Below the pieces are notes generated by a model. The model was not told the DNA's origin. It worked only from the letters and a program-made list of their open reading frames with translations, and made no database searches. This document shows, piece after piece, positions 50,501 to 61,500 of a DNA stretch of 64,000 nucleotides. Both the position numbers and the translations under genes were made by a program. This stretch comes from Hippophae tibetana. Its lineage: Eukaryota > Streptophyta > Magnoliopsida > Rosales > Elaeagnaceae. Position 1 is the stretch's first letter. Each line of letters opens with the position of its first letter. The DNA lies in NCBI GenBank assembly GCA_037013495.1, contig CM072810.1:103444898-103508897 (forward strand), read 5' to 3'.

Positions 50501-51080
50501 ATTATACATTGAAAAAAAAAATTCTTAACAAGTATTAAAAGATATTTTTACATTAAAATCCTGCTTATATTTGTAAGATGTGCATATAAGTTTTATTTTG
50601 ATTTTTAAAAATAAAAATTAAAGTTAATATAATCTATCGTTAACGAGTTGTGACTCAACGACATAACATTTACTTAAATATATAGAATATTTGATATATA
50701 AATCATATTATAAATATGTGATTAATGTAAAACATAATATAACTCATGTCTATTTTTTAAGAAATTACAACTAAATTACACTAATATCATGCATAAAACA
50801 AAAGACTCTATTATTATGTCAATCAACATTTATTATTCTGATCATGGGTAGTTCATATAAGTAATTATCATTAATTAGTCTAAGTTTTATTTTTTTTCTT
50901 CATACATACTCTTAATTTTTAAAAATATTAGTTTAATAGTAATTTTTTTTTTTTTTTAAATAAGACTTATTTTGTAAGTACTTTTTTGAAAGAAAAAAAA
51001 TATTAGGATAAGTAACTTATATATACTATCTCAAATCATTGATTATACAGTATAATTTTTCATCTACTTATCAACATTTT
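47576..51080. repeat. ~3.5 kb tandem segmental duplication, copy 2
   Basis: Second copy of 44016-47480, same orientation, separated by ~95 bp. Similarity runs to the TGATTATACA.TATAATTTTTC.TC blocks at 47448 and 51045. Divergence with many small indels indicates an old event. Confidence 0.9.
49499..49507 (+). promoter_or_regulatory. Promoter-like TATA box (copy 2)
   Basis: TATATATAC in the context CAGTATATATACATAAATTT, identical to copy 1 over that stretch and followed by a similar TTTTCTCTCCCACACAAATTTTC leader in pieces. The (TC)n tract of copy 1 is reduced to TCTCTCC here. No ORF follows. Confidence 0.4.
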
Positions 51081-52130
51081 TTCTATATGGTTTCACATGG
51101 AGGCATGACAAGAGGGTTATCATCCAATACCTACGTGTACGAAATAAATTCCATATTAACGTCCATAATGACATTCGAACTAGTATACTCATATTTAATT
51201 GTGAGGCTATGAAATCAATTAAACTATCCCGTATAGGTTACCTTGGAAGTGCTTAGTTAAGTACCATTGTGTGCAAAATTAAAATTTTAAGAATTTATCA
51301 TCATATGATTTTTCACTTAGAATAAATTTTGTATGGTACATCAATCATGAAATTAAATATAATGTTATAAATTCTTAAAGCCATATGAATATGTTATAGT
51401 AAATTATTGGAATAATTTTTGAATTTAAGTTTTAATTAATGAACAATAACCTACTTTATTGCATGATGTGTAAATTGTTGATGATTTATGAAATCTTAAT
51501 ATATTATCTAAGCTAATGACATAAAATTAAAGATAAACTCACAAACATCAGGCAAATAATATTTACACTCAATGAGAGAATTTATAGTAAAGATTAATTG
51601 GTTAATTATACTTGTTTAATATTAATTAAGTTATTAAATATATGAATTAAGATTATTAATTTAAGATTACTTAGCTCTATTATTTGTTTTTAATTAAAAT
51701 CACATACCATTTTTGATCAGGTCTAATAGTTAATTTTAATTAAAGTATGCTTATTTTTTAAAAAATTAATAAACTATTTAGTTGCCACATTTGATCGAGT
51801 CTGACAAGTTAAACTTTTATTCAAACTTTCTAAATTGGAATGTGGATCGATGAATCTAAAATCTAACTTCGTGTTCTAAATTTATTACAAAAAAATATGA
51901 CATTATTATTCGAATGTTGATTAGTTGAATCATTTTGAAGTTAAAAATATTTAAAAAATAACAAAACATACTTGTGATTTCAAAAAGATAAATTTACTAA
52001 AAAAATTAATACAATTCTATTTTGATATTTAAAGTGCATAAAATAACGTTTTATTTAGTGCTTTCAAGCATTCATCATTTAGCTATGCTCTAACAAAATT
52101 AGCTAGATATACATATATGTGTATTCTTAT
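51081..52130. other. AT-rich DNA, probable decayed 5' LTR at the right end
   Basis: No gene recognised. The last part should contain the 5' LTR of the copia relic that begins at the primer site 52182, but its left end cannot be defined without an intact partner. Confidence 0.4.
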
Positions 52131-53058
52131 TTGAGGTAATTATTAAGAAATATCTTAATCTTCTTATCTTCTAATCAACTATGGTATCAAAGAAAGACTT
52201 GATCAATAACCTTCAAGAAACTACAACAATGGTGGTCAATGACTCCAATAACACAGTTTTCACAAGTGAATTTTCGTAATACTCTAAGCTTTTATATGCA
52301 GCTCCTCCAATTAGCATTTTTTTTATCAGACTTGATTATGGAAATTACTTGCTATGGTGTGAGCAGATAATAGCAATTTTTACTGCCTATGATCTTGAGA
52401 AGATCACTGATCTTTCTCATCCTGTTCCGTCACCTATTCTTTCTAGAAAATTTTATCAAATCCAAATCATTATGAATGGTCTTATTTAAATGGAATTGTC
52501 AAATCTTGGATTATTGGATCCATCATTCAAAATGTCTAACCTATTCTAATTAATAGATTTATAGTTGCTGATTACTAGTATGCTTTGGCCTAACAATTTA
52601 CTGCTTCTTCTTATGCTCGAATTATGGATATAAAGCTTTAGATGTAGACTCTTCACAATGAGGGTTCAACAATTGAAGATTATCTTCTATGCATAAAAAA
52701 AATATCAAATCATCTCAATGTTATATGTGAGTTTGTTTCTGATAGAGATCTAATCTTATATATTGTTAGTGCCTTGGATGCCATATACAACCCTTTCATT
52801 TCATCACTGTCTATGGAATCTGGCCCTATAAAATTGGTTAAGGTTCACAGTTTTCTATTGTCACAAGAGAGGATGCATAAATATCAATCTTAACGGTAGG
52901 AGAACTAAGACTTGTTTCAAGCTAATATTGTTAGCATTTCTAGTTCGTATATGAATAATCCATCTCAAAATTCCAAGCAAAATAATTCATGTTCCTTAAG
53001 ATATGGCTGAAACATTCATGGCTTTCTCAAGCAAAGCCAGTGCAATTATATTACTCAT

Positions 53059-53298
53059 TTGAATGGTGCAAAGGACGAAGTCTATAAAGAAAATAAATAC
53101 ATACATAACAATCCTAATGTACTTAAGGTTACCTGTCAAATATGCAACAAATCTGGTAATCCAGACAACAAGTGTTTCAAGTTTAAAGATATTATTCTTG
53201 GCCAAACACAGAATGCCTCGATCAATTTTTCCTTAGCTTCAACAACAAACATCTACACCATGGTTATTGAGTTATGGTGCAACACATTACCTCACTAG
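53059..53298 (+). pseudogene. Copia gag zinc-knuckle and protease fragment
   Basis: Open stretch of 79 codons. CQICNKSG.PDNKCFKF is a CCHC knuckle whose His is Asn. It belongs to the relic starting at 52182 and is interrupted by stops on both sides. Confidence 0.7.
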
Positions 53299-54839
53299 TA
53301 ATGCTAACAACATTGAGCATCTTGAGGCATATATTAGACATGAAAAAGTCACGATAGGTAATAGATCTTCCTTATCTATCAAATGTTATGCATACACCTG
53401 ATGTTTCCAATAACCGCTCAGTATGGCTTATATTGTTTGACTGGTGCTAACTAGCCAATTAATACTTTTTCTAATATGTCTTCTATTTTCTCTAGCAAAC
53501 ATACTATAATTGTTTAATGATTGATATTTAAGGTTAGCTTCCCCTTCTTATTTGATATAAGAAAACTTGTACATCATTCTTTGTTGTATTCCTATACAAA
53601 TCTCAATAATAATAAAACATTTATGTTCAATTTTTCCTATGGCCAAATATCATAAGATGCCATTTATTCCTCATTACACAAAATGATCTCAACCTTTTGA
53701 TCTCATTTACATGAATCTTTGGATATCATCAGTGCTTGATAACACTGGTGTCAAATATTTCTTACTCATTGTTGATGATTTCAATAAATAGATGTGGATT
53801 TATTTTCTAAATTCTAAAGAACATAACATGCCTTTAGTTTATTTATGGCCATGGTTAAGAGAAATTTCATAACTAAATTGAAATCTTTCCAAACTTATGG
53901 TGATAGTGAATTTATGTTTTTGGATACGAAGCTAGCACATTTGGGTATCATTTATAAAATTACATGCCTTCATTCATCTAAACAAAATAGAGCTCCTAAA
54001 ATTTGGTTAAAGAGAGATATGGAAAAAGAGCTTGTTTTGTTGTTTCAAGCTAATCTATATGTGAAATATTGGGCGTAGTCTTTGTGTCTAATAGGCTACC
54101 ATATAATTCGTTTGAGTTTGCATTTCTCTATTGAACGTTGTACTTCAAAGAGCATGAGTATGGATTATTGCAAGTGTATGGTTCATAATGCTTTCCCTAT
54201 CTTAAACCTTTTAATTCTCATAAATTTCAACCAAAGTCCTTCAATTATGTATTCTTAGGATATGCCCCCTCAACAAAGAGGTCATTTGTGCTTAAAATCA
54301 TCCATTAGCAAATTATATACCAGTAGATATGTTTTGTTCAATAAGTAATTTTTTTCCTCTCTTAACCTTCAGTCTGATAGTATTAATAGCTACAAAACTC
54401 TATTAGATTGATATATATGTTATTCCCTTCTCATTCCACTAGATAAACACCAAGAAATCATGAGTTTGAGCCTTTTATACCTCTAACTAATTTTGAGCCA
54501 AATGTACTTGATGCCCAACCTATCTCTAGTACAGATCATATGTCTTTTGACAATACTTAACCTATTCTTCACACCCCAACACTATGTCTTCTAACTAGTT
54601 CTATTTTGTCTTGTTCCTCACCTTTACTAATGCTTGATGGTGATTAATCATTATTTAACACTAAATCAGAACCTATCATCCTAGACCATGAGCAATCACT
54701 ATTTGGTGTTCAGCCTCAAACTACATCTCATGCCCATTCTTCCTATATAAACTCAAGCCAAATCTAGTATACATAAACCCAAACAATTGTATCTTGCATA
54801 ACTTCTTTCTTCATTGAAAGTTTATAAGATATAGACCTA

Positions 54840-56329
54840 ATTAATAACCTAAACAAAGCGGTCAGTCATGCAATCTTGTGTAAAAATAAATGCGGAAATA
54901 AAAGAATAACACACGATATTTTTAGGTGGAAACAACCTAGGCCATAACCATGACCTAAGAGGAAAACCACTGGTTCACCAGACCACCTAACTTTCCACTA
55001 TGAAAATCAAATGTTCAAGTACAAACTCGGTCTTAAGCTATCCTCCCTATGATACTACCACAATGTACTTTACTTATGAACCCTTGCTCTATTTTCATAG
55101 TTTCTAAAATTAGCGTGGGTGGTTTCCAAACCAACGTTATAATAGGCTCTCCACCAATTAGATCGTTCACAAATCAACTACAAAAGAAAGGTTTAATTAC
55201 AAAATAAAGGTTCAACTACAAAAGAAAGGTTAGCACAAAAATAAACACAAGTGTCCGTGTGTGCTCTAAAATGGATTTAACAATGAATAATCCTAACTAG
55301 ATGATTTAAAATATATGTCATTTAAATCAAATCAACTAGCAATTCTAGAGCAAAAATATTAAGCAAAATTGTCAAATCATTAAACTCTTCCACTAAAAAT
55401 ATTTTGACACCAACCATGCAAAATAATACAAATCAATATATTAACTATATTAGAGTTCTCTGCCACCACATTAATATGTATAAAAATTAAGTTCTCCTTA
55501 ACTTTACTGCCCAACACTCTCACGTTCCATGTTCATTACTAAACAATTTGTAGTAGAAATTCAAGTTCAATTAACAACCCAAAAGGTAACAAAAAACAAC
55601 ATTCAAATTAACAAGATTAAATAAACCGAAAGAACCAAAACCATAAATTATAAGATAAAATGTTAAATGCATAGAACATGAATATGATAATAAAAAAATC
55701 AAATATTAATTAATTATCTTTACTTTAATTCATGACCTCCAAAAACAAACCAACAACAACCATATATTTATTACTTTTGATCAATTAGCTTCAACAATTC
55801 TCTCTTTTTTTCGACAGATTGTTGTTGCTTTTTTTTAAACCCTATTCGGCACCTTCAACAATTCTCTTTTTTTTTTCGGCAGATTGATGTTCTTTTTTTT
55901 CCAACCCTAATGTATCTATATATAGACAATAATAATATCTAATAATATTAGGGTTAAAGGTATATTGTGCTTAATTTTTCAAAGCCCATTAAAAATAAAA
56001 ACTTAATATTATAAAAAAAACCATTTCTTAAAACACATTATAAAAATATTTAATTAATAATTTCATAAATTAATTAAAGTTTAAATAAATATTTTAACAT
56101 AAAATATAATTTCAGATTTATGAAAATGTACTATTAAATGTATGAATGTAATTCTATGTGTCATAGTTATAAAAGATATAACTAAAGTACGAATATTTGA
56201 AACTTGAATATCTGTTCGACTTTTCTTGATAGGAGACCTAAAAACAAATTTATAAGTAAATATTTTGTCCACGAAAATAAACAACACTCATTATCCTTAC
56301 ATTCATTTTACCATAACTTACATGTTATG
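54840..56329 (-). mobile_element. Probable solo LTR inserted in the copia relic (minus orientation)
   Basis: This block splits integrase-side and reverse-transcriptase-side sequences of the 52.2-56.9 kb element. Its left part (54895-55160) has the ACACACGATATTTTTAGGTGGAAAC...GAGGAAAACCACTGG wording that I associate with R/U5 regions of plant copia LTRs read in reverse (quoted in pieces). A minus-strand TATA (TATATATAG near 55917-55925) would sit upstream of it. Termini and target duplication could not be fixed, so the boundaries are approximate. Confidence 0.45.
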
Positions 56330-56339
56330 AAGAAGCTAA

Positions 56340-56447
56340 AGGCAATCTTAATGGGAAGAAGCTATGCATAAAAAGTATAAGGTTCTAATGGAGGCATTCT
56401 TGATGGGAAGAAGCTATGCAGAAAAAGTATAAGGCTGACAATAAGAC
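56340..56447. repeat. ~52 bp tandem duplication
   Basis: GGCA.TCTT.ATGGGAAGAAGCTATGCA.AAAAAGTATAAGG occurs twice in tandem, at about 56340-56392 and 56393-56434, in the reverse-transcriptase start of the copia relic. Confidence 0.75.
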
Positions 56448-56870
56448 ATGAATCTTGATTCCTCTTCACCTGGCAAGAAGTTCATTGGTCTAAAATGATT
56501 GTTTAGAGTGAAACTCAAAAATGACTACTCTTTGAATAATATAAATCTTGTGCGGTTGCAAAAAGATATTTTTGTCGGTAGTTAAATTTGAAATAATGCA
56601 TGTTGTTCTTACTGTAGCTCTCACTTTTGATTGGGTAATTAAGTAGATTGATGTCAACACTGTGTTATTTAAATGATGAGGTATATATGTATCAATCTTA
56701 GAGTTTTTTTTTATTCTTAGTTATCTACAAGTTAACCAAAACCCTATATGACCTTGTGTTTATTGATAATATTGTAGTGGCTCTTATCCTGAAAGACTTG
56801 GGTGATCTTAATTATTAAAAAATATTTTAATCTTAATCTTCTCTTCTAATCAAGTACAAATATATTACAT

Positions 56871-57950
56871 TTCATCCAACTATTTATACGGATATTATAT
56901 TAATTATCATATTTAATAAGCACAGCACAGCAAATATATAAATAATTCTTTAGTCTAGCAAGTCTCTCAAGAAAGATGTGACCCACCAAAAAAATGAATC
57001 AGAATTAGTGTAGCATCTGGAATTTAAAGGGCTACAACCACTGGCTATGGAGCAAATTCTCGACGCTTGCCCTGCATGCACCACCACTTCATACCAAATC
57101 CTTATTTAAGTGTTTTTGACACCACAATTACACACCCAAAACACACGGGGACAAGCTAATCATCGTTAACCAACTTACTAGCCAATAGGATAAAGATTGT
57201 GCGAATGTGCGTATAATTTTAAGATCATAGCTTCAAGCATAACATAAAACAATATTTGTAATTTGTCTTACTTATAATCTCATAAATACAAACACCATAT
57301 TAAATTGTACATTAATCGGACTTGTCCTCTGCACTGTGACCAAGAAAAATAGTCAAGATATGCAGCAGAAGGACTAATACTGCGATATCTCATTTTATAA
57401 TTTTGGTAAACAAGCAGCGGAAGTTATTCTATTATATTGATTTAGTAATTTAAATTTTAAAAAATATTTTTATTTACTAAATTTTGAAAAAAATAAATAT
57501 GAAGAATAAATAATTTTATTTTGATAATTTTTTTATTAAATTATTATATTTTACTATCAATTCATTAAAACACGACAAAAATAAACAATTAACCAATGTA
57601 AAAATAAAGTTTATTATGAAATTATTTAATAAAAAATCAAAAATAATAATATTCTAACATTAAATTATTTAAATGAATATTTTAATTTATAAAAATAAAA
57701 AATATTAATAAAAAAATTTAAAAATGTATATTTTGTGAAAAATTATTATTAACTGTCATTTTATTATTTTTAAATAATTGAATTTTAATGTGTTTTAATT
57801 AATTAATATAAAAATATTATTATTTATTTATAATTTTTTTTATAGAATTAGTTTATAAATGTGGGAAACTAAATGCATATTATACGAAAACATAAATAAC
57901 TTTAAGATTTAATTCAATAGCAAATTAATTCATTTTGGCATTATTACTTA
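56871..57950. other. Upstream flank of the auxin response factor gene
   Basis: 56940-57420 is less AT-rich and may include distal promoter sequence. 57430-57880 is AT-rich and resembles stretches at 8.92, 44.35 and 47.9 kb, with shared blocks such as AATAATAATATT.TAA.A and TTTACTATCAA.T.ATTAAAA. No gene recognised. Confidence 0.45.
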
Positions 57951-57952
57951 AA

Positions 57953-57971
57953 GAGAGAGAGAGAGAGAGAC
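57953..57971 (+). repeat. (GA)n tract in the promoter of the auxin response factor gene
   Basis: AGAGAGAGAGAGAGAGAGA lies ~230 bp upstream of the TATA box. GA/CT tracts are common in plant core promoters and bind GAGA-type (BPC) factors. The role is inferred. Confidence 0.6.
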
Positions 57972-58182
57972 TTGGCGGAAAGGGCAATAGAGACCGAAGG
58001 AGTTGAAATGGCGATGCATGGAAATGCAGGCAATTATAGCGCATTGTAATTATCGGCGCATATTAGCAAATTTCGCCCTCTTGCACTTGTTTGCAGACTT
58101 AAACAGATAAGCGAGTGGGCACGAAAATAACTTATAGAGCCCACACAGAGAATCACGGTATTTCTGCCCATCAGATATCAAA

Positions 58183-58190
58183 TATATAAG
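58183..58190 (+). promoter_or_regulatory. TATA box of the auxin response factor gene
   Basis: TATATAAG at 58183-58190 is the best TATA match upstream of the ATG at 58569. Transcription would start near 58215-58222, giving a leader of ~350 nt, unspliced as far as can be seen, rich in TC and GAA runs and containing two uORFs. Confidence 0.6.
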
Positions 58191-58401
58191 CGTTACAAAG
58201 AATAATATATAGCAATTTTCTTCACGCCCTTAACAAAGAGCAAACCAATAGGTAGAGAAATTTAGAGAGATAAACGGTTTACTTGTGTAATTTGACGTGG
58301 TGAAGAAGGTGGATAAGAGAGAGAGAGGTTATTACACGTTGAAGGCTCTCGTTTTGTCCCTTTTCTTCTTTGTTTTTCTTGTTTTTAGTCTCTTTTCTCT
58401 A

Positions 58402-58491
58402 ATGGGTTTTATTCTTCTTATCTTTTCTCTAAGTGGTTCTGTTTGTGTATTTTCCAATGTATTTAGTGAGAGCAAAATTGGTGTGAATTAA
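58402..58491 (+). other. Upstream ORF 1 (29 codons) in the leader of the auxin response factor gene
   Basis: ATG at 58402, stop TAA at 58489-58491; a hydrophobic 29-residue peptide starting MGFILLIFSLSG. It ends 77 bp before the main ATG, out of frame with it. Genes of this family in Arabidopsis are known to be translationally regulated by uORFs through reinitiation. The uORF is read directly here; its effect is inferred. Confidence 0.55.
58457..58486 (+). other. Upstream ORF 2 (9 codons) overlapping uORF 1
   Basis: ATG at 58457, TGA at 58484-58486, peptide MYLVRAKLV. It lies entirely inside uORF 1 in another frame, 82 bp before the main ATG. Confidence 0.5.
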
Positions 58492-58568
58492 TTGAAACTT
58501 TTGAAAATAAGACTGTGAGAGAAAAACAGAGTGAAAAGAAGAAGAAGAAGAAGAAGGAAAGGTTGTCT

Positions 58569-61500
58569 ATGGCTGCCGTTGGTAAAGACAGTACAGAAGG
58601 TCGCTTGCCTTATCGTGAAAACCCAGGTGACCTTTTTTTCTTTTCCTTTTTCTTTTTTGCAAAGTCATGAGCTTTTGTGCTATTAACTCTTAAGCTAGTC
58701 TGCTCCTCATTTTTTTTTATAACACTCTTTCTCATATTAAGAAAAAATGCATGTTGATTATAACTCTCTCTTTTAGAGATTTTTTTTTTGTGTGTTTTGG
58801 AGGATTCTGTTTCCCAATAACAAACTGGTATGTTCCTGCCTTATTTGTTTATCGTATTTTTTTATTAATTATTGTTTCGGAGTTTGACGTCTCTCTTTCT
58901 ATAGACATTTTTGTTTTTTCAAATTAGGAGTGTGTCCTAATTGCCGACGAGGGTAAGCTTCAGGGATGCCCGAGAGAGTCAGGAGTCAACTATGATATTA
59001 TTGAGCACAACGGATAAAAATAAAATGGATTCCACGTAGTAGAATAATAATATCGGAAATTTAACGTGGTTCATCCTTTAATTTGAGCTAAGTCCACGGG
59101 ACAAACTCAAAAAAATATTTCTTCCACTAATAAAATTAATGGATACAAAGTGAGAGCCAATACAACAAATTGATATAAATCCATCTTGAGAGAAGTACAA
59201 GGTGAAATATTCAACAAGACATGTGCAACTGTGAGTATGGTTTCACCCCAAAAAGTTTTAGGCAACTTTGCATGTGAGAATAGACATCTAACTCTCTCCA
59301 TCAAAGTTTTGTTCATCCTCTTAACTAAGCCATTCAATTGTGGTGTCTTTGGAGGTATCATTTGATGTTGAATACCATGATTTTTACAATAAGCATGGAA
59401 AGGTCCTGTGTATTCTCCACCATTGTCTGTCTGGATGCACTTCAGCTTCTTTCCGGTCTGTCTCTCAACTGAGGCATGCAATTCTTTGAAGACATCTAGC
59501 ACTTGACCCTTTGTCTTTAGAAGATATACCCACATCTTCCTTGAATGATCATCAATGAAATTCACAAAGTATTGAGCACTATCAAGTGACTTTGGCATTG
59601 GTCCACACAAATATGAATGAATCAGATTTAAAATATTATTCATTCTAGAAGGAGGGAAGCTCTTGAAAGCAACCTTGTTTTGCTTTCCTGCTAAACAATG
59701 AACACATTTCTCCAAATGTACTTCATCCATTCCAGGAAATATCTTCTTTTTGGCTAGACTTGTCAAACCCTTTTCACCCATGTGACTGAGTCTCTTATGC
59801 CATAACTCAACTGCACTGTCTTTCTCTATGGAATTTACTATGTCGGTAGAGAGTTTCGCTTGCATTATATACAGACTTGTATGCTTCTCACCCCTAGCCA
59901 CTACCAAAGAGCCTTTTGTAAGTTTCCATTTGTCATAAATGAAGGAGCGGTAATATCCTTCATTTGCAAGTTTGCGCACAAAGATCAAATTCAGGCACAT
60001 ATCTGGAATATGCTTGACATCCTTCAGAAATAGTCTAGTTCAGTTCTATGTTTCCAAGCAAACGTCTCCTCTGTATACTACTTTTGACAGACCTTCATTT
60101 CCCATTCTAACAACACCAAAACTTCCAGGTGTGTATGATGAGACAAATTCTCTACGCTATGTAGTGTGAACTGTAGCACCATTATCAATCACCCAACTGG
60201 TCTCGTGTGATGCAAGATTGACAAAATCTTCATCATAAACGATATTGAACTCGTCTATGGTATTTGTTTGCTCATCATCACTGATGTCATCTTTCTTCAT
60301 TACTTTGCCTTTGTTCGTTTCTTGTTCCTTCTTGAACACTCAAAAAAAATTCTTAATGTGTCCCTTCCTCTTGCAGTGATGGCATTCAACATTGGCAAAT
60401 TTGTTTGATTTGCCACTGCTCTTGCTTCTGTTTTTTTCTTTGTACAATCTCTTTCCTCTAGACTCTTTCATAAGGGTTTGTGCTTCTGAATCTCTTTCCT
60501 TATTTTGTTTCTCATATGAGAACAAGGCTTCTACAATAACTTCAAACTCCATCTTGTCTTTTGCATAAGTCAGAGTTGTTATGATATGATTATATGATGA
60601 TGGTAGTGATGCCAACAAGATCACAGCTTTCTCTTCATCGCTAAAACTCACATTAAATCTTGTTAAATGAGAAAGCTTACTGTTGAAATTGTTAACATGC
60701 TGCATCATGCTTACATTATCTTCCTTCCTCATTTGATATAGCTCATTCCATAAATAAAATTTATTGGTAAGGTTTTTTGACATGTACACATTTTCTAGAG
60801 TCTCCCATGTTTCTTTAGCAATCTTGCAATTTTTTGATTCAATATTTTGTAAGACACTGTCTGAGAGATTTAAACAGATTGTACTAGTTGTAATCTCATC
60901 TATTTCCTCCCATTGTTCCTCGGTGACGGTTGCTACCTTCTTTTCTTTTCCCAGCAACGCCTTATGGACTTTCTGTTGAATGAGAATATCCTTTATCCTC
61001 CTTTGTCATAAAGAGAAATTATTATTGCCATTAAATTTCTCAATATCTACCTTTTGGCTTGACATTTTTTTTCGCTATGTTTCTTTTTCAGTAAATAAAT
61101 GCGCCCTAGACCTAATAAAACCTTTTTCTGATGTGGAAGATCAGTCTATGCTGCAACCACATAGCATATTAAGAATTTTACTAGACCAGATCTGAAACCA
61201 GTTTTTGGGCACAGCGGGTAAAAATAAAATGAATTCAACAAAGTAGAATAATGACATCAGAAATTTAACGTGGTTCACCCTTTAATTTGGGCTAAGTCTA
61301 CGGGACAAACTCCGAAAAATATTTCTTCCACTAATAAAATTAATGGGTACAAAGTGAGAGGCAATACAACAAATCGAGATAAACTCAAAATAATGTCACA
61401 CAAATGTTTCCCAAACTCGCTATTTTGTCACTCCCCTTTTAGAAAAATATCCCAATATTTTTCTAAGATATTCTTTCTCATTTTCTTGCATATCAATGTT

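Larger units (their letters stand above)
52182..56870 (+). mobile_element. Degenerate Ty1/copia element (+) with primer site and gag, interrupted by an LTR-like insert
   Basis: TGGTATCAAAG at 52182-52192 is a tRNA-Met primer site. Gag follows (DYGNYLLWCEQ near 52340, STIEDYLLCIKKI near 52670, then a zinc knuckle near 53135-53185 reading CQICNKSG.PDNKC with His replaced by Asn). The protease motif near 53262 has lost its Asp (LLSYGATHYLT). Integrase remnants lie at 53750-54060 and FNYVFLGY near 54245. Reverse transcriptase resumes only at 56330-56700 (GKKFIGLK.LFRVKLKND, then VDVNT). The final ~48 bp (56815-56862) resemble the sequence just before the primer site and are probably the last remnant of the 3' LTR. 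It is dead. Confidence 0.75.

Noticed and set aside
58297..58491. A 64-codon plus-strand open stretch upstream of the ARF start
   Set aside because: It begins with GTG, not ATG, and lies in the presumed 5' leader. Only its last 29 codons, from the ATG at 58402, are kept as a uORF.
59107..59179. The C-terminal ~25 residues of the copia integrase frame
   Set aside because: They are encoded by LTR sequence past a deletion junction and are not part of integrase.
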